DNA from: CAZTDD01 sp964612675 | GTDB lineage: Bacteria > Hinthialibacterota > Hinthialibacteria > Hinthialibacterales > JAKPRU01 | Direction of reading: 5' to 3' | DNA: 15,586 bases | Assembly (NCBI GenBank): GCA_964612675.1 | Contig: CAZTDD010000149.1 | Coordinates: 1-15,586, forward strand | In this document: positions 7,686 through 15,557 of the stretch, in pieces | How the letters are laid out: each line of letters starts with the position of its first letter | Position numbering within the stretch: position 1 is the first letter of the stretch | Notes under the pieces: generated by a model | The model's input: only the letters and a program-made list of their open reading frames with translations | What the model was told of the DNA's origin: nothing | The model's database searches: none | Translations under genes and position numbers: made by a program

Positions 7686-8924
7686 ATGAATGTGCAAAAA
7701 GGTATTTTTCAGTTTCAATCCCATAACGTATGTCGCGGCATGGTAACGGCGGTTGCCGTGCTGTTCGTTCTGACAGGCTGTATTCATCAGCCGGAGCGGG
7801 AGATTGTCGGCGATCCGCCGGTCCTGGAAGGGGTTATACATACGGTGTCGCCGGGCGAGAATCTTGTGGGGATCGCTCGCGCATACGGCCTTACACCGCA
7901 ACGCCTTGAGCGTATCAATAACCTTCACGATCCCAACCATCTCGATGTGGGCAAACGACTTTTCATTCCCGGCGCCGACACGGTGAAAACGGGGACTATG
8001 GTGAGAGCTGCGGCTCCGCGTGAGAAAGGAGTTTATCACGAGGTGCAGCGCGGCGAGACGCTTTGGAGAATTGCCCAGGCGTACCAGGTCGACCGGCGTA
8101 CGCTGGAACAGTACAACCGTATTCACGAACCCCGTTCACTCGAGGTCGGTCGGAGAATTTTTATACCGGGTGTGGACGAAGTGAAGGCAATTGAAATGTC
8201 CGTTGCCGAGAGGGTCTACCACAAAACACCGGAGCTGCCGCGCGAGAAACGCGTGGAACTCGCAAAGAAAATCGAGAAAATCGTCGAACGTCACAAGGCG
8301 GAGAAGGAAGGTGTGGCCCCACCGGAACCACAACCTGAGTCGGATTCCAAAGCGAAGACGACGTCGACTTCTTCTTCCGAAGTGAAAGAGCCCCCGCAGG
8401 AGAGCATCAGTACGGCGCCGGTAGAGTCGGTCGAAGAAGAGCCCGAGCGGAAGATTCCTCCCGCGGATGTAAAACCGCCGGAGAAGGTGAAGAATGTCGG
8501 TCAAATCGCCTTTTCCTGGCCTCTTGCCGCCGATTTCACTGTTGCCAAACAGTTTGGCGTCGGGACGGGACTGATGAGCAACGGCATGATTCTGGCCGCC
8601 CCCTCCGGAACGCCGGTAATCGCTGCAGCGGACGGCGAAGTCAAACTGGTAGGAGATGTAAACGACGAGTTTGGCGACACGCTGGGCAACTATGTGATTC
8701 TTTATCACGGGAAACGTGGGGGCAAAGGTGTCCGTACCATTTACGGTCACAATTCGGAAGTTCTGGTGACACCCGGACAGAAGGTCAAGCGCGGTCAGGT
8801 GATCGCATACGTAGGAAGAAGCGGGCGTGTAGCAAAGGATGTTTCGCGCAATCAACTCCATTTTCAGATTCGGGAAGAAGTCCAGGCGATGAATCCAATG
8901 AAGCTTCTTCCATCGCTTCGATAG
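7686..8924 (+). CDS. NlpD/EnvC-like lipoprotein: two LysM domains plus degenerate M23 (LytM) domain
   Basis: The 412-residue protein starts at the ATG at 7686. A GTG at 7620 (GAGAGG upstream) and an ATG at 7740 are also in frame, and 7686 gives the most sensible n-region. A hydrophobic stretch (19-30) ends in the lipobox LTGC, so Cys32 should be lipidated and the protein membrane-anchored. LysM domains lie at 51-96 and 117-162, followed by a charged, proline- and serine-rich linker (about 205-270) and an M23 domain at 275-412. In that domain the first metal ligands are replaced: the usual H-x-G-I-D region reads SNGMIL, so His becomes Ser298 and Asp becomes Ile302, and HLHF reads QLHF (390-393). 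Such LytM proteins do not cut peptidoglycan but activate cell-wall amidases at division. LysM plus degenerate LytM matches Escherichia coli NlpD in layout. A terminator follows at once. Confidence 0.88.
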   Translation: MNVQKGIFQFQSHNVCRGMVTAVAVLFVLTGCIHQPEREIVGDPPVLEGVIHTVSPGENLVGIARAYGLTPQRLERINNLHDPNHLDVGKRLFIPGADTVKTGTMVRAAAPREKGVYHEVQRGETLWRIAQAYQVDRRTLEQYNRIHEPRSLEVGRRIFIPGVDEVKAIEMSVAERVYHKTPELPREKRVELAKKIEKIVERHKAEKEGVAPPEPQPESDSKAKTTSTSSSEVKEPPQESISTAPVESVEEEPERKIPPADVKPPEKVKNVGQIAFSWPLAADFTVAKQFGVGTGLMSNGMILAAPSGTPVIAAADGEVKLVGDVNDEFGDTLGNYVILYHGKRGGKGVRTIYGHNSEVLVTPGQKVKRGQVIAYVGRSGRVAKDVSRNQLHFQIREEVQAMNPMKLLPSLR

Positions 8925-8949
8925 GCGATAATCAACCATCAGCCTTTTT
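8923..8949 (+). terminator. Rho-independent terminator after the NlpD-like gene
   Basis: AGGCGAT (8923-8929) pairs with ATC-A-GCCT (8938-8945) as seven base pairs with one bulged A (8941) around an 8-base loop. It runs straight into five T residues (8945-8949) and overlaps the stop codon of the lipoprotein gene. It separates that gene from the CLC gene downstream. Confidence 0.55.
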
Positions 8950-9016
8950 CTCACCGTCTCAGACCTCTATCCTAACTATTTGTCTGCAATTTTCCTCTCA
9001 GAATCGGAATATTTGA

Positions 9017-10822
9017 ATGACCAACGAGAAATCCCGTTTCTCTTTTCTTCGGATACCGTTCTCTGTCAGTCCGATGGCGAAATGGCTTGCCTATGGGGTC
9101 ATGATTGGTGTCGCTTCGGGGCTGGGAGCGATTGTATTCGAGTACGGACTGGAAGGGACGGCGCATCTCTTTATCACCAATATTCTCGATCATCATCCGC
9201 CTCCCCCCGGTGAACTGACTATCGCGCCGGGCGGCAGTATTGTGGGGAATCGGTGGTTTCTGTTGATCGTTCCGACTCTGGGAGCACTCATCTCGGGTTT
9301 TCTTGTGTATACGTTCGCGCCCGAGGCGGAGGGACACGGGACGGATGCTGTGATTCGTTCATTCCACCGCCAGGAAGGCCGTGTACGACACCGAGTACCG
9401 ATCATCAAGTCCATCGCCAGCATGCTGGTGATCGGCACCGGCGGTTCGGCGGGTCGCGAGGGTCCCATTGCGCAGATCGGGTCCGGGGTCGGATCGTGGC
9501 TGGCGGGGATTTTCGGTTTGTCGGTGCGCGATCGGCGATTGATGCTGTTGGCAGGGATGGCCGGCGGCATCGGGGCGATCTTCCGGGCGCCGCTCGGCGG
9601 AGCCATCTTCGCCTGCGAGGTTTTGTACCGGGACACCGACATCGAAACCGACGGCGTGATCCCATGTACAGTCTCCTCCATTGTCGCCTACTCCGTTTTT
9701 TACACCATTACCCGTAAATCCGTGCTCTTCGCGACGGAGGAATATCATTTCACCTCGTTACACGAACTCGGTTTGTACGGAGTTCTCGGAGTGGTATGCG
9801 CTTTGGTGGGGATGTTCTATGTTTGGGTTCTGTATAAGGGACGAGACGGTTTTTTCCGTAAGATACCGGTTTCGCCTATTCTGCGAACGGCGCTTGGCGG
9901 TCTTCTTCTCGGGTCTCTTGCCTTCTTCATTCCGCAGATCCTCTCGGGCGGATATGGCTATGTACAGCAGGCCATCAACAACGAGCTGACCCTTCAGCTG
10001 ATGGCCGTGCTTGTATTGGCGAAAATCGTTGCAACAACGGTTACCATCTCGTCGGGGGGCAGTGGAGGTGTATTCGGCCCGTCGCTGTATATCGGAGCGA
10101 TGGTGGGCGGGGTGTGCGGCAAACTGTTCGATCAACTCTGGCCCGGTCTTCATCTGGTGAACCCGCCGGCGTTTGTCTTGGTGGGAATGGGAGGATTTTT
10201 CGGTGGAATCGCGAAGGTACCTCTGGCTGCGTTGATCATGGTCGCGGAGATGACCGGTTCGTACGGGCTTCTGGTACCGATGATGCTGGTGTGCTCGATC
10301 ACGTATGTCTGTACCAGCCGAACTCTTCTGTACGAGGAGCAGGTTGCCTCTCGGATCGATTCGCCCGTCCATCGGGGTGAGATGCAGGTGGACCTGCTGG
10401 ACGGTCTGTTCGTCAGGGAACTCCCACTCAAAACCGACGTCCAATGCCTCAAGTCCCACGTACCGCTGCGGGACATTCTTCCGATGGTTCCGGAAACCGA
10501 ACAGAATTATTTCCCGGTGCTTGAAGAAGACGGAACAATGACGGGGATATTCTCTTTGGATGACATTCGGCAGGTGCTCTACCACGGGCATTTGGGCGAC
10601 CTGGTCATTGCCGCCGACATCGCAATAGAGAATTTCCTGTACTTGGTTCCCGACGAAGATTTACACAGCGCATTAAAGAAGTTTACTGAACGGAACTTGG
10701 ATGAACTTCCTGTTTTGGAGCCGAAAACCATGCGTTATCTTGGTATGCTGTCTCGGCGGGAAGTGATTCGCCTATACAACGAGCGTCTTGAAGAAATGGA
10801 GCGGCAACCGTCCGCATCGTAA
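9017..10822 (+). CDS. CLC-family chloride channel or transporter with C-terminal CBS pair
   Basis: The 601-residue protein has many hydrophobic segments between about 20 and 435, then a soluble CBS pair (about 464-525 and 530-590). The CLC anion-site motifs are present in order: GHGTD (106-110, equivalent to GSGIP), GREGP (146-150, with gating Glu148) and GGVFGPS (350-356). The external proton glutamate of CLC antiporters (Glu203 of E. coli ClC-ec1) aligns with Val202, because APLGGAIFACEVL lines up with APLAGILFIIEEM. That valine occurs in CLC channels, so passive chloride conduction is plausible. GHG instead of GSG occurs in several bacterial CLC-CBS proteins. The CBS domains usually sense adenine nucleotides. 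No strong ribosome binding site precedes the ATG, so a later Met at 20 remains possible. The stop is 13 bp from the convergent kinase gene, with no terminator visible between them. Confidence 0.92.
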   Translation: MTNEKSRFSFLRIPFSVSPMAKWLAYGVMIGVASGLGAIVFEYGLEGTAHLFITNILDHHPPPPGELTIAPGGSIVGNRWFLLIVPTLGALISGFLVYTFAPEAEGHGTDAVIRSFHRQEGRVRHRVPIIKSIASMLVIGTGGSAGREGPIAQIGSGVGSWLAGIFGLSVRDRRLMLLAGMAGGIGAIFRAPLGGAIFACEVLYRDTDIETDGVIPCTVSSIVAYSVFYTITRKSVLFATEEYHFTSLHELGLYGVLGVVCALVGMFYVWVLYKGRDGFFRKIPVSPILRTALGGLLLGSLAFFIPQILSGGYGYVQQAINNELTLQLMAVLVLAKIVATTVTISSGGSGGVFGPSLYIGAMVGGVCGKLFDQLWPGLHLVNPPAFVLVGMGGFFGGIAKVPLAALIMVAEMTGSYGLLVPMMLVCSITYVCTSRTLLYEEQVASRIDSPVHRGEMQVDLLDGLFVRELPLKTDVQCLKSHVPLRDILPMVPETEQNYFPVLEEDGTMTGIFSLDDIRQVLYHGHLGDLVIAADIAIENFLYLVPDEDLHSALKKFTERNLDELPVLEPKTMRYLGMLSRREVIRLYNERLEEMERQPSAS

Positions 10823-10835
10823 GTAGGGAAGACGT

Positions 10836-12839
10836 TCATTGGCCGACGGCGCCTTGCGCCTGGGGAAGATCCAGCGCCTCTCGTACCTTCCGGGCCAATT
10901 CACCGGGACGATACGGCTTCGTTACATATTCTATGACGCCGAATTTCTCACCGGAAACGAACAACTCTTCTTCGCCGTACCCGCTGCTGATCATGACTTT
11001 CGCCGATGGTTCCACCTCGCGGATTTGTTGAAGGACTTCTCTCCCGGAGAGAAAGGGCATGGATAGATCCAGAATAACCAGATCGATATGATCCTTTTCT
11101 TTGAGGTATGTATTGATGGCCTCTTTGCCGTCGCTTGCCAGTATCACCTCGTAGCCGCACCGTTCCAGTATCGTTTTTCCCAGAGTCCTGACTACTTCTT
11201 CGTCGTCTGCTAACAGGATTCTTTCGCAACCGGCAGGCGTCATCTTCTTATAGGCAGGAGTCTCCTCTCGTCTGGTTTCTTCAGCGACAGGAAGATAAAC
11301 CTCAAAGGTTGTTCCTTTGGCCGGTTCGCTCTCCAGATTGACCCACCCATCGTGCTGTTTGATAATGCCGTAAGCGCTCGATAGCCCCAATCCAATACCT
11401 TTTCCGACTTCTTTTGTTGTAAAAAACGGCTCGAAGACGCGTCGTTTGGTTTCGGCATCCATTCCCTTGCCGTTATCAATCACGCTTACCACGACGAAAT
11501 CGCCGGTTTGAGCGTACGGGTACTCCTTGACGTACTGGTCGTCGATATTCTGTGAGCGAGCGTGGATTTTGATGTAGAAACGGTCGCCCTGCCGGTCCGG
11601 CGCCGCCGTCCCGGTGATGACATCGTTGATCGCATCCCTTGCATTGATGCATAGGCTCATGAGAACGGAGTTGATCTGTGCAGGATCTGCGTAAGCATGG
11701 GGAAGGGAATCCTCTGTCTCGACTCGAATATCGATACGTCTGTTTATCGCTTCCCGTGCGAGTCGATATACGTCATCGATGACGATATCCATGGCCATGG
11801 GTCTGCGATTGATTCGCGATTTCCGGCTGAATGCGAGTAGCTGCTTGACGAGATCGGCGGCCCTCTCTGCGGAGTTCTGTGCCTCGGCAAGAAACTCGCG
11901 GATATCGTCCGGAGCGGACATCTCCATCAAACTCAAGTTTCCGATAATTCCCGTGAGTAGATTGTTTACGTTATGTGCGACTCCGCCGGCGAGACGCCCG
12001 ACGGATTCGATTTTCGAAGCCTGACGAAGTTGTTCCTCGAGTTGCTTGCGCTCCGTGATGTTCCTCGAAATGATGGCTACAGAGACGATTCGCCCACCGT
12101 GGTCGCGCATCGGAAAGATCTGATTGGAAAACCAGAGGGGTTCTCCTTTCCAGGTAACGTTGCTCTCGACGTTCATACATTTGCCGGTCTTGAAAGCCTG
12201 TCGAATTTGCTCAACGAGCGGGTTCGCGTCGCAAGGGTCAAGCACGTCCGACATGGGTTTGCCTATAAGCTCGTCGGCTGTGACGCCGTAACGACTGGGA
12301 CCGTGATAGTACAAATATCGACCGTCGATATCGTGCATCGTGATCATATCTTCGGCGCTTTCGATGAGCATGCGCAGCCGTTCTTCGCTTTCGCGTAGCG
12401 CCTCTTCGGCCTCTTTGCGAGCGAGGTGATTTTCGTGTTTTTTAACGACCTCCTGGAGAACCACGGGCAAGAGATCGAGAAATCCTTCTCCCGGGTCTTT
12501 GATCAAATAGTCGGCCACGCCCGCCTTTAGCGCCTCCACCGCGAGCTGTTCCGATCCGCTTCCCGTCAACAGGACGAGAGGGATGTCGATATTTTCCTGC
12601 AGAATTGTGGTGCAGAGTTCCAATCCCGACATGCCCGGTAGACCGTGGTCGATGACAATAACGTCCAGCGAGTCATTCCCCGGGACTACTCGCTCCATCG
12701 CATCCTCCGCCCGGACACACTCTTCGAGTGTGAAGGAGGTGCAACTTCGGTTCAAAGCGCGCCGAATCGTGACCCTGTCGTGTTCACTATCTTCCACAAT
12801 AAGAACGTGGAGGGGTTCCGTATGATTAGCGTTGTTCAT
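10836..12839 (-). CDS. Hybrid sensor histidine kinase: REC-PAS-HisKA-HATPase-REC
   Basis: The 667-residue protein starts at the ATG at 12839, preceded by GGGGAG. An N-terminal receiver (10-130) has Glu16-Asp17, phospho-acceptor Asp64 (VIVIDHGLPGMSG), Thr92 and Lys114. A coiled linker (about 133-155) leads to a PAS domain (about 155-262, ending NITERK). The dimerisation helix carries GRLAGGVAHNVNNLL with His289, a variant of the usual AHDFNNLL. The ATPase domain has an N-box (Asn399, INARDA), DNGKGM (455-460) and GKGIGLGLS (479-487). The C-terminal receiver has Asp545-Asp546, Asp591 (VILDLSMPFLSG) and Lys641. There is no membrane segment, so it is a cytosolic kinase taking input through a receiver and PAS. 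No DNA-binding output is present and no response regulator lies next to it, so a phosphorelay partner must be elsewhere. It is convergent with the CLC gene. Confidence 0.92.
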   Translation of the reverse strand: MNNANHTEPLHVLIVEDSEHDRVTIRRALNRSCTSFTLEECVRAEDAMERVVPGNDSLDVIVIDHGLPGMSGLELCTTILQENIDIPLVLLTGSGSEQLAVEALKAGVADYLIKDPGEGFLDLLPVVLQEVVKKHENHLARKEAEEALRESEERLRMLIESAEDMITMHDIDGRYLYYHGPSRYGVTADELIGKPMSDVLDPCDANPLVEQIRQAFKTGKCMNVESNVTWKGEPLWFSNQIFPMRDHGGRIVSVAIISRNITERKQLEEQLRQASKIESVGRLAGGVAHNVNNLLTGIIGNLSLMEMSAPDDIREFLAEAQNSAERAADLVKQLLAFSRKSRINRRPMAMDIVIDDVYRLAREAINRRIDIRVETEDSLPHAYADPAQINSVLMSLCINARDAINDVITGTAAPDRQGDRFYIKIHARSQNIDDQYVKEYPYAQTGDFVVVSVIDNGKGMDAETKRRVFEPFFTTKEVGKGIGLGLSSAYGIIKQHDGWVNLESEPAKGTTFEVYLPVAEETRREETPAYKKMTPAGCERILLADDEEVVRTLGKTILERCGYEVILASDGKEAINTYLKEKDHIDLVILDLSMPFLSGREVLQQIREVEPSAKVMISSGYGEEELFVSGEKFGVIEYVTKPYRPGELARKVREALDLPQAQGAVGQ

Positions 12840-13160
12840 GTTCTTTCTCCCCGCAGTTATTCTCGATGCCCGGGCGCGCTCAAACGGCAGCCGGCTTTTC
12901 TGTTGAACCGGTTCCCAACGAAAAGAACCGGCGTAGCGGGAGGTCAATACCCCGACAGGGTGTTGTCGACCTTTCCGTGTACAGAATCGCCCTTAAACAT
13001 ATTGTACCTATCTTTTTCTGGAGTGCGATGCGCAGGCGCAAACAGTAAAGCAGATCATTCCCGAAAGGGACATAGCACGAATTTGCCAAATCGGCGCGTC
13101 CAGCGACAATTCCAGTATGGTAACCATTTGCGATGGCAGATCAAGTCTGTGCCGCCGGGT
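12840..13160. other. 321-bp intergenic region upstream of the hybrid kinase
   Basis: No convincing gene lies here. It contains the kinase ribosome binding site, a perfect palindrome GAACCGGTTC (12905-12914) with a further GAACCGG at 12925-12931, and a small hairpin TCCC-GAAA-GGGA (13059-13070). A TACAAT on the minus strand near 13010 is a weak -10 candidate without a clear -35. No clear terminator follows the GH42-like gene that ends at 13161. Confidence 0.45.
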
Positions 13161-14957
13161 TTACAGCTCAACGATTCCCCAGAAGCCCATTTCGCGAATT
13201 TGGAGTGTCACTCTACCCCCCTTGTTGATAACGGGCAGTTCCTGCGATTGACGGTTCGGCTCGTGAAGGATGGCTATTTCTGGAATCTTGTATCCCTCAT
13301 GCAGGCGCAGGAGATCCTCCGAAATGGAGACCTCGACGTCTGCAGGACGGACCTTATCGGCATCTTCTTCATACTGCAAATTCAAGACATGGCAGACTAT
13401 GGGCGAATCCGGGCTCGAAGGGCGATGCCGAATGGAAACCCGTAGACGATCTGCACCTTGTATCGTTATCTTTTCCTTCAAAGATATTGGCAGCGTCGAT
13501 AGACCTTGCCATTGCACGATCTCAGTGTCGCTCTCTCCCACTCGTGCATTCAACTCCGCTCGCGTGCCGTCCTCCGTGATCAGCAGACGCTCGTATTGGC
13601 CGGCTTGGTCTCCTGTGATTCTCTCCGGCAATTCATCGTTTCCTTCGATGAGGATCGCAAACGGGATGTTGGAGCGTGTCAGTTCCACCACCGCTTCTCC
13701 AGCTCCCCGGTAATCGGACATGGAGTAGACGACCGCTGTATCCGCCAGAGATCGATAACCGTCCAGCAGATGGCTTTTGGCTCGAACGAACCGGTACACA
13801 TAAGCGAAGTCTTCGGGTTTCCCGTTCCACCAATGGGTTCCGAGTTCTTGGGTGTAACACCATTGTCTGTGCGGAACCATAAAGACACTTCCAAAAGCGT
13901 ACGTCTGAGCGATCCACGTGCGCACGAGACCGGGCTTTTCGTTGGCCTTTATCCAAGCCCAGTCATGGCCCGATGCGGTTGCGGTCTGACGCCGATTCAA
14001 GGCTTCCACTGTCTTGTAGACGAACACGGGGTGTAGGGGACCCGCGAGAGAGGAGGCATCATGAGGCACTTCGCCGCAGAAGTAATCGATACAAGGGCTC
14101 GGGACTAATGTGCGAGGCGAGGAGGCGCTCGAATTGATACTGCGGAGAAGCATTTTGCCCTCCTTTGTTTCCGCAGTCCTATAGATGTCGAGTATCCGCT
14201 TCTTCATTTCGATGTTTTGATAGCGCTGAAATTGCTCGATGAGGGGGACTTTCCAGTGTTCATTCTTGTATTGGGCGGCGGTTATGCCGCGTTCTTTCAA
14301 GTATTCGGCGTAGTCAAATGTCTCGATGTCCTCGACGCCTTTTTTCTTCAACTCCTCCTTCGATACCTCGCTACCGAGGTACTTCCGGAACCCCTCCATG
14401 CAATGTGGACAGAAACAACCACCGTTGTACGCGGAACAGGCCGAACTTCCGCTGTAGTCGTCTATGTGAAGTCCGTCGATTGATGCGAGGCACGCCCGTT
14501 GCGCCTGGTCGCGCAGATACTCCTGGTAGTCCGGGTTGTTGGTGCAAAACCAGTAGGCGGGATGTCCCTTATGTTCATGGTCCCAGAGCCAGGGAACGCG
14601 CAACGGATTGCCGTCCAAATCTCGACAGACCGCCTGCATGAAAGAATCCGGTCGATAGTCGATGAACCCCGCGAAATCGACTAGAAAATCGACACTGGCG
14701 CAGTATTTCATATTCCTCTTGTGGGCATCTTCCACACGTTCCCCGAAGCGGCGGACGGATTCCTCGGATCGGCTGCCCGGTCGTCCGCCCCATCCGACAA
14801 TCGTCCCCTGATAGGTGTCGTATTGGCTCGGCGTGTGCGATGAGTACATGAAGACGACGTCACTGGCACGCACTTTCGGACGCTCGGCCTCTTGTGCCTT
14901 CGATTCGATAGCGGTTAACGCGACACACACAACGATCAACGATAGAAATATCCTCAT
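13161..14957 (-). CDS. Secreted GH42-like (clan GH-A) glycoside hydrolase-related protein
   Basis: The ATG at 14957 follows AAGGAG at 10-base spacing and opens a signal peptide (core about 4-16, cleavage near SKA at 21); the frame extends upstream but into repeat DNA. The 598-residue protein has a TIM-barrel-like region with DGLHIDDYSG (161-170) and then Cys174, Cys181, Cys183 and Cys186 in the context CFCPHCMEGFRKYL. GH42 beta-galactosidases carry the same CxCxxC plus one earlier Cys as a zinc site, followed by an F-R-x-W/Y-L motif. Just before it GH42 has the Asn-Glu acid/base pair; here that place reads Asp166-Asp167. A middle domain (about 404-500, TAVVYSMSDYRGAGEAV) recalls the GH42 trimerisation domain, and a beta-rich tail ends the protein. 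Glycan hydrolysis outside the cytoplasm is inferred; it could also be a non-classical or inactive relative. Confidence 0.65.
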   Translation of the reverse strand: MRIFLSLIVVCVALTAIESKAQEAERPKVRASDVVFMYSSHTPSQYDTYQGTIVGWGGRPGSRSEESVRRFGERVEDAHKRNMKYCASVDFLVDFAGFIDYRPDSFMQAVCRDLDGNPLRVPWLWDHEHKGHPAYWFCTNNPDYQEYLRDQAQRACLASIDGLHIDDYSGSSACSAYNGGCFCPHCMEGFRKYLGSEVSKEELKKKGVEDIETFDYAEYLKERGITAAQYKNEHWKVPLIEQFQRYQNIEMKKRILDIYRTAETKEGKMLLRSINSSASSPRTLVPSPCIDYFCGEVPHDASSLAGPLHPVFVYKTVEALNRRQTATASGHDWAWIKANEKPGLVRTWIAQTYAFGSVFMVPHRQWCYTQELGTHWWNGKPEDFAYVYRFVRAKSHLLDGYRSLADTAVVYSMSDYRGAGEAVVELTRSNIPFAILIEGNDELPERITGDQAGQYERLLITEDGTRAELNARVGESDTEIVQWQGLSTLPISLKEKITIQGADRLRVSIRHRPSSPDSPIVCHVLNLQYEEDADKVRPADVEVSISEDLLRLHEGYKIPEIAILHEPNRQSQELPVINKGGRVTLQIREMGFWGIVEL

Positions 14958-14988
14958 TATCGTCACTCTCCTTATACGGAATCCTTCT

Positions 14989-14994
14989 ACTATA
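14989..14994 (-). promoter_or_regulatory. Possible -10 box of the GH42-like gene
   Basis: The minus strand reads TATAGT (5 of 6 consensus) about 32 bases before the ATG at 14957, which would give a leader of roughly 25 bases. A matching -35 is not evident. Confidence 0.28.
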
Positions 14995-15083
14995 GCGTTC
15001 TTAAGAAGAGATTTGGCGGCTGACAGCCTGACATGCGGCGTTTTGATCCGTATACAGTCCCTAAGGTCGCCGAGACGATCTCT

Positions 15084-15089
15084 ATAATT
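15084..15089 (+). repeat. Left target-site duplication ATAATT
   Basis: ATAATT directly abuts the left terminal inverted repeat and is repeated in the same orientation at 15558-15563. It is not a palindrome, so this is not a by-product of the inverted repeats. Confidence 0.65.
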
Positions 15090-15107
15090 GATGCAATCGC
15101 AAAAAGT
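15090..15107 (+). repeat. Left 18-bp terminal inverted repeat
   Basis: GATGCAATCGCAAAAAGT is the exact reverse complement of 15540-15557. Its inner half GCAAAAAGT recurs at 15178-15186. Confidence 0.8.
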
Positions 15108-15207
15108 CGACGGGAGACGGGATAAGAATAGAGAAGTCTTCAACCCCCTCTGTATCTCCCCCAGGCTTGATGAGACCGCAAAAAGTCGCAGGTTGGCATC
15201 GGAAGTT

Positions 15208-15228
15208 CCCTCTCCCCCCGGGAGAGGG
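15208..15228. repeat. Perfect hairpin CCCTCTCCC-N3-GGGAGAGGG, left copy
   Basis: A 9-bp perfect stem with a CCC loop, followed by GGGTGAGGGG (15232-15241). It mirrors the right copy. Similar CCCTCACCC/CCCTCTCCC repeats are widespread in bacterial genomes. Confidence 0.7.
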
Positions 15229-15390
15229 GTAGGGTGAGGGGCGATCATTGCACTCGATTCGGGCATTATTCTTCGCTTGTGTATTCGCCAGACACAGCAA
15301 ATCAAGCAGAGGCCAAAGGTGTTTGTGATGACGGGAATTCATTAAATACAGAGGGAGGTGTGACGCAAAATGCAAAGCTCCCTCACCCCG

Positions 15391-15411
15391 CCCTCTCCCA
15401 GAGGGAGAGGG
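15391..15411. repeat. Perfect hairpin CCCTCTCCC-N3-GGGAGAGGG, right copy
   Basis: The same 9-bp stem with an AGA loop, preceded by CCCTCACCCC (15380-15389), the complement of the left-arm box at 15232-15241. Confidence 0.7.
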
Positions 15412-15487
15412 AGAAGAACTCCGCCGGACTTTTTGCGAACCCATCAGGCTTGGGGGAGAAGATGCTGCGGACATGCTCGTTTCTATT

Positions 15488-15510
15488 CCTCCCCCGAAGA
15501 TCGGGGGAGG
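15488..15510. repeat. 10-bp perfect hairpin unique to the right arm
   Basis: CCTCCCCCGA (15488-15497) pairs perfectly with TCGGGGGAGG (15501-15510) around AGA. The left arm has only five bases between its CAACCCCCTC and CTCCCCC boxes, so this block accounts for most of the length difference between the arms. Confidence 0.65.
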
Positions 15511-15539
15511 TTAGGAGGGGGTTGAGATCTCTTTTGCTC

Positions 15540-15557
15540 ACTTTTTGCGATTGCATC
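15540..15557 (-). repeat. Right 18-bp terminal inverted repeat
   Basis: This is an exact reverse complement of 15090-15107. Its inner half recurs, inverted as expected, at 15428-15436. Confidence 0.8.

Larger units (their letters stand above)
15090..15557. mobile_element. MITE-like or fold-back element, 468 bp, non-coding
   Basis: The element is bounded by perfect 18-bp inverted repeats and flanked on both sides by the direct repeat ATAATT, the expected mark of insertion. Its two ends are long, imperfectly mirrored arms (15090-15241 and 15380-15557). From the tip inward each has the terminal repeat, CAACCCCCTC, CTCCCCC, an (A/G)GC(T/C)TGATG block, GCAAAAAGT, the hairpin CCCTCTCCC-N3-GGGAGAGGG, and GGGTGAGGG. 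A 138-bp centre (15242-15379) has no clear structure. No transposase is encoded, so movement would need an enzyme supplied in trans. ORFs crossing it give low-complexity Ser-Pro-Gly-Arg peptides. It sits upstream of the GH42-like gene, about 130 bp from its start. Confidence 0.7.

Noticed and set aside
8136..8954. Minus-strand 272-residue ORF
   Set aside because: Antisense to the NlpD-like gene; Arg/Leu-rich translation without recognisable motifs.
9758..10591. Minus-strand 277-residue ORF
   Set aside because: Antisense to the CLC gene; composition rich in His, Arg and Gln with no fold signature.
12645..13445. Plus-strand 266-residue ORF across the kinase start and the intergenic region
   Set aside because: It overlaps two well-supported minus-strand genes and has no recognisable protein features.
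15082..15474. Minus-strand 130-residue ORF with Ser-Pro-Gly-Arg stretches
   Set aside because: It lies inside the inverted-repeat element; its composition is what CCCTCTCCC/GGGAGAGGG repeats produce in any frame.
15139..15510. CRISPR array, because of repeated short motifs
   Set aside because: The motifs are inverted, of differing length and arranged symmetrically, not direct repeats with uniform spacers.
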